Positions 1-6,761 are shown, numbered from the stretch's first letter. The stretch: DNA of 12,843 nt from CAZSXS01 sp964611385 (GCA_964611385.1 CAZSXS010000091.1:1-12843), one strand, 5' to 3'. The notes: generated by a model from the sequence alone, not told the origin. Numbers and translations are program-made.

Positions 1-24
1 TTTCCATCCTCTGTTTTTGAGAGG

Positions 25-54
25 ATTATACCATATTTCATGTTTGTTTTTCAC
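25..54 (-). promoter_or_regulatory. Promoter reading off the left edge of the window
   Basis: Read on the minus strand there is a perfect -10 box TATAAT (plus 25-30) preceded by TGG (plus 31-33), which makes an extended -10 element. A weaker -35-like GTGAAA lies at plus 49-54, 18 nt away. A start site near base 18 would leave a very short leader holding AGAGG (plus 8-12), a plausible ribosome binding site for a gene starting just beyond base 1. The -10 box overlaps one arm of a 7-bp inverted repeat (6-12 and 20-26), which could be an operator. The downstream gene is not visible. Confidence 0.5.
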
Positions 55-120
55 TGCGTTTATTTTGCGGATGGAACAGTAGAGGGACTGTGTACTTGAG
101 CCTGGTACTTGAACGATATA

Positions 121-151
121 ATAAAAAAAGAAGCCCTATATAAGGCTTCTT
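121..151 (-). terminator. Rho-independent terminator closing the six-gene accessory operon
   Basis: The 8-bp stem AAGAAGCC/GGCTTCTT (plus 128-135 and 144-151) has an 8-nt loop. Read on the minus strand it is followed by a run of seven T (plus 129-123). It lies 36 nt after the stop of the ACT-domain gene, where a transcript coming from the right should end. Little coding evidence remains between here and base 1. Confidence 0.85.
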
Positions 152-186
152 CGCTTCACGAAACGCTCAGTGATTTTATTGGTTCC

Positions 187-555
187 TTATTCTTTAACAG
201 TATAACCATTCTGCACAAGAATGGTTGACGCCTTTTGCTTGTTCTCCGATTTTATTAAAATGTAGTCCGTATTGAAGGTAGAAATGGCAAATATACTGAT
301 ACTATTTTCAGCTAATATAGCTGACACTTTCGCCAATACGCCTACCATCTGAAAATCCAATATGCCTTCTATGCGAAACAGTACCCAACCATCCTCCCGT
401 TCCAAGGCGTTTTCGGGAACAAATACGCTTCGACACACTAAAGACAACTCTTCATCGGTCTTCGCTGTAAAGTAAAAGGTATCGTCAATATCAATCTTCG
501 ATCCCTTCGTTACTTTGCACACAGTAAAATTGCCGTCTATCCATTTTATGTCCAT
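187..555 (-). CDS. ACT domain-containing protein (COG3603-like)
   Basis: This is a predicted 122-residue cytoplasmic protein built from two ACT-like halves. The first half carries the family pattern TDEELSLVC (residues 33-41). The second (about 55-118) has EGILDFQMVGVLAKVSAIL followed by SISIFAISTFNTDYILIK, split here as residues 63-81 and 85-102. ACT domains usually bind small ligands such as amino acids, but the ligand of this family is not known to me and none can be read from the sequence. The open frame extends upstream to base 642, but that part overlaps the rhodanese gene. The ATG at 555 has GAGGGG about 10 nt upstream and gives the usual family length of about 120-130 residues. It is the last gene of the operon: it starts 40 nt after the rhodanese stop and is followed by a terminator. 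The family call is confident; the function is unknown. Confidence 0.85.
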   Translation of the reverse strand: MDIKWIDGNFTVCKVTKGSKIDIDDTFYFTAKTDEELSLVCRSVFVPENALEREDGWVLFRIEGILDFQMVGVLAKVSAILAENSISIFAISTFNTDYILIKSENKQKASTILVQNGYTVKE

Positions 556-595
556 TGCTGATAATCCCCTCATCCTGTCTTTAACCTTGATGCTC

Positions 596-994
596 TTATT
601 TTTCAATCTTGCCGTTCCAGTACAAGATTCCGCCAAAATCAAAAACCTTCGTATATCCCATGTCTAAAAGTTCCTTTGCCGCTGATGCACTACGGCGACC
701 ACTGCGGCAATATACGAGTATGGTTTGCTCCTTGTCAGGCAAAGCTGTGTCAGCCTTGTCTTTGATCTCTGTATCGGGTACCAATAGGGCATTTGGGATA
801 TGTCCCTCATCATACTCTTCTTGAGTTCGTACATCTAGTATAATTACCGTATCATCCATCATTTCCTGTGCTTCTTCCGGGGTTATTTTTGTATATTCGA
901 CTGCTATTGTTTCTGGTGATTGGTTCTGTCCTGTTTTCAAGCATCCGCTCAATAGGATCATGACCAATATTAAAAAGGCACTTACCCTTTTCAT
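596..994 (-). CDS. Rhodanese-like lipoprotein
   Basis: This is a 132-residue single-domain rhodanese carrying a lipoprotein signal. Residues 1-18 form a basic start, a hydrophobic stretch and the lipobox LLSGC with Cys18 as the lipidation site, so the domain should sit on the outer face of the membrane. The rhodanese fold covers about 37-130: ILDVRTQEEYDEGHIPNA at 52-69, and the active-site loop CRSGRRS with catalytic Cys96. The loop has the length and form of a sulfurtransferase rather than a Cdc25-type phosphatase. Rhodaneses move sulfane sulfur to thiol or cyanide acceptors; the acceptor here is unknown. The start ATG overlaps the stop of the DUF1801 gene by 4 nt (ATGA), with GGGGGAG just upstream, so translation is probably coupled. 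An intact catalytic Cys argues that it is active. Confidence 0.9.
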   Translation of the reverse strand: MKRVSAFLILVMILLSGCLKTGQNQSPETIAVEYTKITPEEAQEMMDDTVIILDVRTQEEYDEGHIPNALLVPDTEIKDKADTALPDKEQTILVYCRSGRRSASAAKELLDMGYTKVFDFGGILYWNGKIEK

Positions 995-1347
995 TTCGTA
1001 TTCTCCCCCACCCTAAATTCTACGATGCGTTGTATCAAGTCCCAAGGCAAAGGCTGATCCAGTGGAAACTGAACCGCCCCCTTGGAGTATTTATAAGCGT
1101 ATGTGTCAAAGTCTGCGGCAAAATGTATAATCGCACTTGATCCTGGGTATAAGCCGATATGCTTTTTCTGAGCGGCAAAGTGTATGAGATTACCATTTAA
1201 GAAGAAAGTCGGCATACCATAACTGATTTTTTCAGTAGCCTCGGGGGCATATCTTTTGATAAAGCCTCGAAGCTCCTGTAAGCTTTGCTGAACGGTCGGC
1301 GCACAGCTTGCAATGTATTCATCAATGGTCTTTAGGCTGTTCGGCAT
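991..1347 (-). CDS. DUF1801 (YdhG-like) family protein
   Basis: This is a 118-residue small cytoplasmic protein of the DUF1801 family. The evidence is the segment EKISYGMPTFFLNG (about 39-52), the KKHIGLYPG motif (61-69) and a C-terminal KGAVQFPLDQPLPWDLI pattern. Some members are annotated as iron-chaperone-like or intracellular-metal proteins, but that is weakly founded and I assign no reaction. The frame stays open up to base 1395, but the ATG at 1347 is chosen because a strong AAGGAGGGG lies 6 nt upstream and the family normally begins with a residue run like MPNSLKTIDEYI. The extra upstream residues would simply translate the ribosome binding site. It lies 78 nt after the DUF2284 gene and overlaps the rhodanese gene by 4 nt. 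Confidence 0.87.
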   Translation of the reverse strand: MPNSLKTIDEYIASCAPTVQQSLQELRGFIKRYAPEATEKISYGMPTFFLNGNLIHFAAQKKHIGLYPGSSAIIHFAADFDTYAYKYSKGAVQFPLDQPLPWDLIQRIVEFRVGENTK

Positions 1348-1353
1348 GTGGCT

Positions 1354-1362
1354 CCCCTCCTT
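1354..1362 (-). promoter_or_regulatory. Ribosome binding site fixing the DUF1801 start
   Basis: AAGGAGGGG on the minus strand lies 6 nt before the ATG at 1347. It lies inside the longer open frame that begins at 1395, so it decides for the shorter protein. Confidence 0.8.
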
Positions 1363-1425
1363 AACAATACCGTTCTTTGCCATAGTATTTACCAACCGTC
1401 TTTTTTTATTCGAGCTCCCACAACG

Positions 1426-1962
1426 CTACTCAATAAATACAGCTGAATACCAGTTCTGAGTGTCGTTTTCGTTTATCAGTGTTTCAATCGGAAGCCCGAA
1501 AGCGCGCACGGTTGCAAACACATCTATCCCTACAGAGTGGAAGGCAGGGCGGGCCTTTTTGGGATTAGCACAGGGCTTATCGTTTCTGCCACAGCAAGTT
1601 TGGCATAAAGCACAATCTGATAAGGACATCGCAAGATAAAAGCCATCACAAAAAGCTCTGCTTTCGATCTCAAAACTAATTTTCTGGGCCTTTCTCTTGT
1701 CTGTATGATGGATAATGATTCCACGCTGGTAACGCTTAAAAAGCTCTATACTCTCAAAAATGGACGGCGCACCTGGGCGACTTGGACAGGTATGACCCTT
1801 GCCCCAGTCGGCACAGCCGAACATACATTTGAGTATGGTTCTCGGCTCAAACACAATTTGACTGATGTCAAATTCCACAGCGTGCATAGCACCGAGTTCA
1901 CTTGCAAGGGTGATATATTTTTGTAGATGATTTTGTTTTTCCATTTTGTTGTTTGGTTTCAT
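1426..1962 (-). CDS. DUF2284 cysteine-rich predicted metal-binding protein
   Basis: This is a 178-residue protein of the DUF2284 family, described in databases as predicted metal-binding. It has nine cysteines (46, 50, 59, 105, 117, 120, 123, 124, 131). The first group is CMFGCADWGKGHTCPSRPGA, with spacing Cys-x3-Cys-x8-Cys. The second is ferredoxin-like, CALCQTCCGRNDKPCANP, giving Cys-x2-Cys-x2-Cys-Cys-x6-Cys. This fits an Fe-S or other thiolate metal centre, but the cofactor and reaction are unknown. There is no signal peptide. The ATG at 1962 overlaps the YjbR stop by 4 nt (ATGA) with GGAG 11 nt upstream. A second ATG at 1944 has no ribosome binding site. The next gene starts 78 nt downstream with no promoter or terminator that I can see between them. 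Confidence 0.87.
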   Translation of the reverse strand: MKPNNKMEKQNHLQKYITLASELGAMHAVEFDISQIVFEPRTILKCMFGCADWGKGHTCPSRPGAPSIFESIELFKRYQRGIIIHHTDKRKAQKISFEIESRAFCDGFYLAMSLSDCALCQTCCGRNDKPCANPKKARPAFHSVGIDVFATVRAFGLPIETLINENDTQNWYSAVFIE

Positions 1963-2327
1963 TTTGAATTATACTCCATTCTCATGTATTGTTTTTTCCT
2001 CTCCTTTGGCTTTGTCAGTTCAAAGCTGTGCTGTATCATATCATGCAGTTCCTCGTCCGGCACATCGCCATCCATTGTAACGGTATTCCAGTGGGTCTTG
2101 TTCATATGCCAACCTGGTCTTACACTCTGATAAACATTTCGTAAAAAGTCAGCCTTCATCGGTTCGCACTTCAAGTTTATAAAAGCAATACCATCTTTTT
2201 CATCAACAAGAGCAAACATCTTTTTGTTTCCAATATGTTTTAAAACAGCAGTGGTTTCGTCAAAGGGGTAATCCTCAAATGCAGAGGGATATGTCAGACA
2301 GTAGTCAATTAGTTCTCTCTTTGTCAT
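1959..2327 (-). CDS. MmcQ/YjbR family protein
   Basis: This is a 122-residue protein of the MmcQ/YjbR (DUF419) family, which has a CyaY-like fold and no settled biochemical role. Recognisable parts are the start TKRELIDYCLTYPSAFEDYPF, of which residues 2-20 are typical; the core KMFALVDEKDGIAFINLKC (36-54); and the C-terminal signature WHMNKTHWNTVTMDGDVP (73-90). The start at 2327 is supported by GAGGTG with ordinary spacing. The protein is predicted cytoplasmic. It begins 43 nt after the secreted copper-amine-oxidase-N-like gene and overlaps the DUF2284 gene by 4 nt, so it is probably the second gene of the accessory operon. YjbR and DUF1801 proteins, both small and of unknown role, sit close together here. 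Confidence 0.9.
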   Translation of the reverse strand: MTKRELIDYCLTYPSAFEDYPFDETTAVLKHIGNKKMFALVDEKDGIAFINLKCEPMKADFLRNVYQSVRPGWHMNKTHWNTVTMDGDVPDEELHDMIQHSFELTKPKERKKQYMRMEYNSK

Positions 2328-2370
2328 AATGTCACCTCATATGTACTCATAATGGTCATTCGCCTTATGC

Positions 2371-3015
2371 TTATTTTTCAATCGTTACGGTTCCCATAAC
2401 ATTTTCAAGAGAGGTATCACCTGTACTTACAATATAAAGATAGTATATACCATCCTCTGTTGCAATAAAGTCTCCAAATAGACCACTGCCTGTATAGGTT
2501 ATGGTCCGATACAGTTGGTGGTTGGATTGTTCCGGAGTGATGAGTCCAGGCTTCCAATCCTTTTCATCAGAAAATAAGGCATATAGAAATGTTACCTTAC
2601 CTTCACCTTTGATAGCATATTCTATCGTATCACCCGTCTTAATGCTATAGGGCCCATATTGAACAGAGCCATTTAGTAAGGGTATGTCTATATTGATAAC
2701 TTGGTTTTCAGCACTTGCTTCGATATCAGAACTGTTTTCATTTCTGACCCCTAAAAAAGGTTTTGATTTATCAAAAGCAATCGTGTTTGTAGTTTCATTA
2801 TAGCTTATATCAATATCCAGCAGTTTGGCAAATTCTGCTACCTTTACATAGTTGCTGTCGTTGATTGTAAGAGCTTCTGTCTTAACGGATTTACCATCCA
2901 CAACAAATTTTTGACTGGACTCCATAACATTCCATCTTTCAGCAGCCGTTACTCCAACACTGCTTAGCACAATAGAACTAATAATTGTAATGCCCAATGC
3001 TTTAAGTTTTATCAT
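2371..3015 (-). CDS. Secreted copper amine oxidase N-terminal-like domain protein
   Basis: This is a 214-residue exported protein. Residues 1-25 form a signal peptide with two lysines, a hydrophobic core and a likely cut after TAA. Residues about 37-82 match the copper amine oxidase N-terminal-like domain: VDGKSVKTEALTINDSNYVK followed by LLDIDISYNETTNTIAF. Despite the name, this domain is usually a cell-surface module and does not by itself imply amine oxidase or copper. The remainder (about 100-214) is rich in beta strands, with aromatic runs such as GIYYLYIVSTGDTS; I do not recognise the family. An ATG at 3024 is also possible, but its GGAG is only 1 nt away. The ATG at 3015 has GGAG 10 nt upstream, so I prefer it. 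It is probably the first gene of the left operon. Confidence 0.8.
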   Translation of the reverse strand: MIKLKALGITIISSIVLSSVGVTAAERWNVMESSQKFVVDGKSVKTEALTINDSNYVKVAEFAKLLDIDISYNETTNTIAFDKSKPFLGVRNENSSDIEASAENQVINIDIPLLNGSVQYGPYSIKTGDTIEYAIKGEGKVTFLYALFSDEKDWKPGLITPEQSNHQLYRTITYTGSGLFGDFIATEDGIYYLYIVSTGDTSLENVMGTVTIEK

Positions 3016-3176
3016 CTCTATCATTCTCCATTTCTTATTGAAAATAAATTTAGTTTGGATAAATTCAGAATATCACCAAATCAATCACATCGCCTTTTAA
3101 AACTGATTCATATGCACAAATTCTACACCATCCGCACCCCCATTTTATACGATGACTGCTTGGCTTTCACCAACCT

Positions 3177-3204
3177 ATTAAAGTCGTTAAGATTCTCTTT
3201 TCAA
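3177..3204 (-). promoter_or_regulatory. Candidate sigma-A promoter for the accessory operon
   Basis: On the minus strand, TTGAAA (plus 3199-3204) and TTTAAT (plus 3177-3182) are separated by 16 nt; each box matches the consensus at five of six positions. A second candidate lies further upstream: TTGCGT (3270-3275), 17 nt, TAGAAT (3247-3252). Either would transcribe toward the gene starting at 3015. The region is A+T rich, so chance matches are likely. Confidence 0.4.
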
Positions 3205-3290
3205 TTTAGCATTGCTTCATAACACAACAACAAATCATTATCGACTATTCTATAATAACATGAAGAAAAACGCAATTGATATGTAAATTT

Positions 3291-3321
3291 AAAAAAGCAC
3301 CTCAAATATGAGATGCTTTTT
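3291..3321 (-). terminator. Rho-independent terminator after the chemoreceptor gene
   Basis: The arms 3297-3304 and 3309-3316 (extended by A/T runs on both sides) form a hairpin with a 4-nt loop. On the minus strand every pair forms, including one U-G wobble, and six T follow. On the plus strand the same position is a C-A mismatch. The asymmetry favours minus-strand use, although the A/T flanks could let it work weakly both ways. It lies about 175 nt after the chemoreceptor stop. Confidence 0.8.
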
Positions 3322-3412
3322 GCTTTTTCCACTATTATCGTACCCAAAACCTTAACAAGATTTCGAGCGTTTTCTATATGTACAAAAAACTAAAACATTC
3401 TATTTCAGACTA

Positions 3413-3496
3413 TTACCAACTTACAAGAGCATTTACCTCTTCGGCAGATTCAAACTCCAAGCGCAACCGTATACGACCAGGCTCAAAATCGCTCAT
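3413..3496 (-). CDS. 27-codon tail or small ORF directly after the chemoreceptor stop
   Basis: The TAG stop of the chemoreceptor (3497-3499) is followed with no gap, and in the same frame, by ATG and 26 more codons ending in TAA at 3413. The peptide begins MSDFEPGRIRLRLEFESAEE and ends NALVSW. It is highly charged and looks like a strand-helix segment rather than random A+T-rich translation. Three readings are possible: a separate small protein translated by termination-reinitiation, an ancestral C-terminus cut off by an amber mutation, or chance. The nearest AAGGA lies 13 nt before the ATG, which is rather far. I do not recognise a family. Confidence 0.25.
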   Translation of the reverse strand: MSDFEPGRIRLRLEFESAEEVNALVSW

Positions 3497-5854
3497 CTAG
3501 TGCTTGCTTTCCTTAAACTTAAATTCCTGCAGCAAGGACTGTAAAACCATGGCCTGGCTAGCCATTTCCTGACTAAGGGCAGCCGTTTCTTCGGCTGTGG
3601 ATGAGCTGTTTTGGGTTACGGCTGATACACGGCTCATTTCCTGACCGATCTCGCTCAGAGAATGCTTCTGGCTGTCCGAATCTCGAGCAATGATCTGAAC
3701 TGTATCGGTAATAGTGGATACCCCAGTAACAATTTTTGAGAAGGCAGCAACTGTCTCATTGGCAACCTGAACGCCAACGGCGATTTTATTTAAGGTGCTG
3801 TCTATCATTTCTGCAGTTTCCGATGCAGCTTTTCTGCTTCGTCCCGCCAGGTTTCCTACCTCCTCCGCCACCACGGAAAAGCCCTTACCATGCTCCCCGG
3901 CTCTCGCCGCTTCAACAGCAGCATTTAAGGCAAGAAGATTGGTCTGAAAGGCGATATCGTTAATCACCTTAATGATACCAGCTATACTTTCCGAAGCTTT
4001 CTTGATTTCATCAATGGCCAAAACCATTTCACCCAGCCTACCACTTCCGATTTCTGCATCTGCACGAACTGACCTGGAAGCTTCATCGGCAAGGCTTGCA
4101 TTATGGGCGTTACTTTCTGCCTGAGCCATAATACGAATAATCATGTCATTTACATCCGCGATTGAAGAAGCCTGTTCTGTGGCTCCGGAGGATAGAAAAA
4201 CGCCTGTGGTTGAAAGCTGCTCGGCCCCCGACTGCACGGTGTTCGCCGCCTTTTCAATATCGTAAAAAATGTTGTTCATTCCATCTACATACTGATTGAT
4301 GGTGTTTTTCAATGGAATAAAGTCTCCTAAATACTCCCTGTCAATTTGAATGCTAAAATCCTTGTTTAACAACTGGTTCATTTTTTCGGAAATTTCTGCT
4401 ATGTAGCTCTTAATAGCATTCGTACTATTTTCAAGCCTGTCGGAAATTCGCTTGAAGTTTTCGTATATGCCCTTTGTATCTTCATCCGGTAATAAGATAT
4501 CAATGTCTAAGTTCAATTGGCCTTTGGAGAGCTTAGTGATCTCTACAATCAGTTTATTAATTTCTTCAGACTGATACTTGGCTTGCTTTTCAATGATACG
4601 GTTTACTCTCTTGATTTGGGTTAAGTCGGTTACAAATTCCATCGCTCCCACGACTTTTCCATTTTCATCAAAAATGGGTACTCCGGTATATAAAATTTCG
4701 AGAGCATGATTTCCTGGGTAAGCAGTAGTTTCATTAGAGCAGACCTTTCCGCTTTCCATGCATTGGCAAAGGGCGCAATCGCGAGTATTGCACTGAGCCG
4801 TTTTAAAATATTCAGAGCATTTTTTCCCAAGTACCTCATCTAAGGTTTTATTGGTTAAGGATAGACCTGTTTTATTCATAAAGGTCATATTATATTCCTT
4901 ATCTATGACCACGATTGGAATGGAGAGAATATTCAAATAATTGATCAGCGAATCAATAATGCGATTCACACCAAGAACCAACTCATTATAGCAGCCACTC
5001 ACCACACCGGTTCTGCCACGATCCTGAAGATTTCCCACTACAATGGAGTGACTGATCCGGTTAAAAGCTCTATTCAGAGTGGTCAAGCTGTTCAAAACAC
5101 TACGGTAGGAAGATACCAGCTGACCGATTTCCGTTTTGCTTTCGGGCAAATGTAGCGGTTTGTCGATGATCCCATCACCCAAATCTTTAATGGCTTGGCT
5201 GATGGCCTGCACTGGAGTTACTATACTCTTTTTGATAAAAATCACTACCCAAATCTGAACACATAAGGTAAGAAAAATTATGATGTATGCAAAGACTTGC
5301 ATGACCTTGGCTTTGATTTGGTTTTGGTCAATATCTTTTTGAGTGCGTTTAAAAAGAATCTCGCTGAACTCGTCTGTCAAGCGGTCAAGCGTATTCTTGA
5401 TCTCAACGTACTCTTTGCTATACAAAAGGGCGCTACCTTCCTCAATTCGCCCTTTTTCAATCAGGTTGAAAGCTTCTTTTTCAATAGGAAAAAGACTTTC
5501 TGAGGCATTTTTAATTTTGTTAACAATACTGAGTTCATTGTCCTTCAAGCCTAGCTGTACCATTGCATTGACAGCTGAAGTTCTGGTCCGCTGATTATCA
5601 ACACTGACCTCATCCCAATATTTGTTATAATAATTGATGTCGCCCGTATTGGCGTAAGTTCTGATTTGTGCGGTCAAGAAATCAGAGGCATATTGCATAC
5701 TGTTTGCATTGCTAATCATTTGGACTTCAATTTGTAATGAACGATTGGCTCTGCCGGATACAATGACAATACAGATAATAGAAAAAGTAACGAGTGCAAG
5801 GGCTATGATGCTGGAAATGCTTGATAGACGACTAAAGGTTTTCAGGCTCATCAT
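3497..5854 (-). CDS. Methyl-accepting chemotaxis protein with HAMP and cysteine-rich PAS domains
   Basis: This is a 785-residue transmembrane chemoreceptor. TM1 is about 13-33, an extracellular helical-bundle sensor about 34-187, and TM2 about 188-208. A HAMP domain (about 209-262) and a second HAMP-like unit (about 265-307) follow. A PAS domain (about 308-415) contains Cys346, 355, 360, 363, 365 and 372. Two more HAMP-like segments cover about 430-525. The signalling domain covers about 535-775, with the hairpin tip around FQTNLLALNAAVEAARAGEH (636-655). Such receptors control CheA through CheW. No CheR-binding pentapeptide is seen at the C-terminus. GGAGG lies 4 nt before the ATG at 5854 and 7 nt before the adjacent ATG at 5851, so the true start may be the second. 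The gene follows ricT by 53-56 nt with no terminator. The ligand is unknown; the PAS cysteines suggest redox or metal sensing, which is inference. Confidence 0.95.
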   Translation of the reverse strand: MMSLKTFSRLSSISSIIALALVTFSIICIVIVSGRANRSLQIEVQMISNANSMQYASDFLTAQIRTYANTGDINYYNKYWDEVSVDNQRTRTSAVNAMVQLGLKDNELSIVNKIKNASESLFPIEKEAFNLIEKGRIEEGSALLYSKEYVEIKNTLDRLTDEFSEILFKRTQKDIDQNQIKAKVMQVFAYIIIFLTLCVQIWVVIFIKKSIVTPVQAISQAIKDLGDGIIDKPLHLPESKTEIGQLVSSYRSVLNSLTTLNRAFNRISHSIVVGNLQDRGRTGVVSGCYNELVLGVNRIIDSLINYLNILSIPIVVIDKEYNMTFMNKTGLSLTNKTLDEVLGKKCSEYFKTAQCNTRDCALCQCMESGKVCSNETTAYPGNHALEILYTGVPIFDENGKVVGAMEFVTDLTQIKRVNRIIEKQAKYQSEEINKLIVEITKLSKGQLNLDIDILLPDEDTKGIYENFKRISDRLENSTNAIKSYIAEISEKMNQLLNKDFSIQIDREYLGDFIPLKNTINQYVDGMNNIFYDIEKAANTVQSGAEQLSTTGVFLSSGATEQASSIADVNDMIIRIMAQAESNAHNASLADEASRSVRADAEIGSGRLGEMVLAIDEIKKASESIAGIIKVINDIAFQTNLLALNAAVEAARAGEHGKGFSVVAEEVGNLAGRSRKAASETAEMIDSTLNKIAVGVQVANETVAAFSKIVTGVSTITDTVQIIARDSDSQKHSLSEIGQEMSRVSAVTQNSSSTAEETAALSQEMASQAMVLQSLLQEFKFKESKH

Positions 5855-5868
5855 CTAACCTCCAATTT

Positions 5869-5882
5869 GCGGCCACTGCCGC
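5869..5882 (-). other. GC-rich hairpin in the ricT-chemoreceptor spacer
   Basis: GCGGC and GCCGC enclose a 4-nt loop, giving five G-C pairs in an otherwise A+T-rich 53-nt spacer. It ends 5 nt before the GGAGG ribosome binding site of the chemoreceptor. No T-run follows on the minus strand, so it does not look like a terminator. It may be an RNA processing, stability or translation-control element. Confidence 0.4.
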
Positions 5883-5907
5883 TGATTTATATCTGCTTGA
5901 GCGGGGT

Positions 5908-6750
5908 CTACTGGGTGTTTTCATCTTTTTCTGAGTTTTTAGAGAGCACCTCGGCCTCCGAAATGGGATAAGTGGTTAAAATTGGCGCATCCTGTGGTCT
6001 TTTACGAAGGGCCACCTTGATGGTTTGGCGCAAAACATTCACTGCCAAAACTTCCCCCATGCCGTCCTTGGTTCGTACTAGATCTCCTATGCCGCACAAG
6101 CCCTTGTTTAAATATTCATAAGTTTCTTCTTCATATTTTAGGCAACACATCAACCGGCCACAGATGCCTGAAATTTTTGTGGGATTCAAAGAAAGGTTTT
6201 GCTCCTTAGCCATTTTGATAGAAACAGGCTGAAACTCTCCTAAAAAATTGGCACAGCATAGCGGCCTTCCACAAATGCCGATCCCATTCAGCATTTTTAC
6301 TTCATCCCGGACACCGATTTGTCGTAGTTCTATTCTCATCCGGAAGATGGAAGCCAACTCCTTCACCAGTTCACGAAAGTCGATCCGACCGTCCGCGGTA
6401 AAATAAAAAATTATTTTTGTCTGGTCAAAGGTCAGTTCCACATCAATTAATTTCATTTCTAAGCCATGCTTTTTAACTTTCTCCGCACAAATAACGATGG
6501 CTTCTTTTTCGCGCTGCTTGTTGAGTTCTTCCTGTTGCTTATCCTCTTCGTTGGCAATGCGGATAATTTTTTTCAGTGGGTTGTTAATCTGTTCGTCTGG
6601 AATATTCCGGTTGGAAAGGGCGATGAGGCCATATTCTATCCCTCGGACGGTCTCAACGATGACAGGAGTACCCACTTTCATCTCCACCCCATCGGGGTCA
6701 AAATAATAGATTTTTCCAACTTGCTTAAATCGAACTCCAACTATATTCAT
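5908..6750 (-). CDS. ricT: PSP1-domain protein RicT (YaaT)
   Basis: This is a 280-residue PSP1 C-terminal-domain protein, orthologous to B. subtilis RicT/YaaT. There it acts with RicA and RicF as an Fe-S-containing complex that assists RNase Y-dependent mRNA processing and affects competence, sporulation and biofilm pathways. The signature cysteines are present: CGRPLCC (Cys160, 165, 166) and CGRLMCC (Cys197, 202, 203), with FTADGRIDFRELVKELA between about 117 and 133. The N-terminus IVGVRFKQVGKIYYFDP is typical. The ATG at 6750 lies 11 nt after the holB stop and matches the usual family start. A TTG at 6765 overlapping holB is also possible but has GGAG directly abutting it. No strong ribosome binding site serves either, so coupling to holB is likely. 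RicA and RicF are not encoded in this window. Confidence 0.93.
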   Translation of the reverse strand: MNIVGVRFKQVGKIYYFDPDGVEMKVGTPVIVETVRGIEYGLIALSNRNIPDEQINNPLKKIIRIANEEDKQQEELNKQREKEAIVICAEKVKKHGLEMKLIDVELTFDQTKIIFYFTADGRIDFRELVKELASIFRMRIELRQIGVRDEVKMLNGIGICGRPLCCANFLGEFQPVSIKMAKEQNLSLNPTKISGICGRLMCCLKYEEETYEYLNKGLCGIGDLVRTKDGMGEVLAVNVLRQTIKVALRKRPQDAPILTTYPISEAEVLSKNSEKDENTQ

Positions 6751-6761
6751 GAATCCATTCT

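Larger units (their letters stand above)
3016..3496. other. Non-coding region between the chemoreceptor and the accessory operon
   Basis: About 480 nt hold no convincing full-length gene on either strand. From right to left they contain a 27-codon in-frame tail after the chemoreceptor stop, a minus-strand terminator at 3291-3321, and then an A+T-rich stretch with candidate promoters for the accessory operon. The leader from those promoters to the first start codon would be about 155-225 nt. Only tiny chance reading frames occur in that leader, and I recognise no riboswitch. Confidence 0.6.

Noticed and set aside
40..99. Plus-strand 19-codon open frame
   Set aside because: It is very short, has no ribosome binding site and lies over the left-edge promoter; probably chance.
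93..114. Two copies of TACTTGA separated by a few bases
   Set aside because: A 7-base direct repeat is expected by chance in A+T-rich DNA and has no further copies nearby.
117..122. TATAAT on the plus strand near the left terminator
   Set aside because: The only -35-like match gives 15-nt spacing, and transcription would run straight into the hairpin and antisense to the ACT gene.
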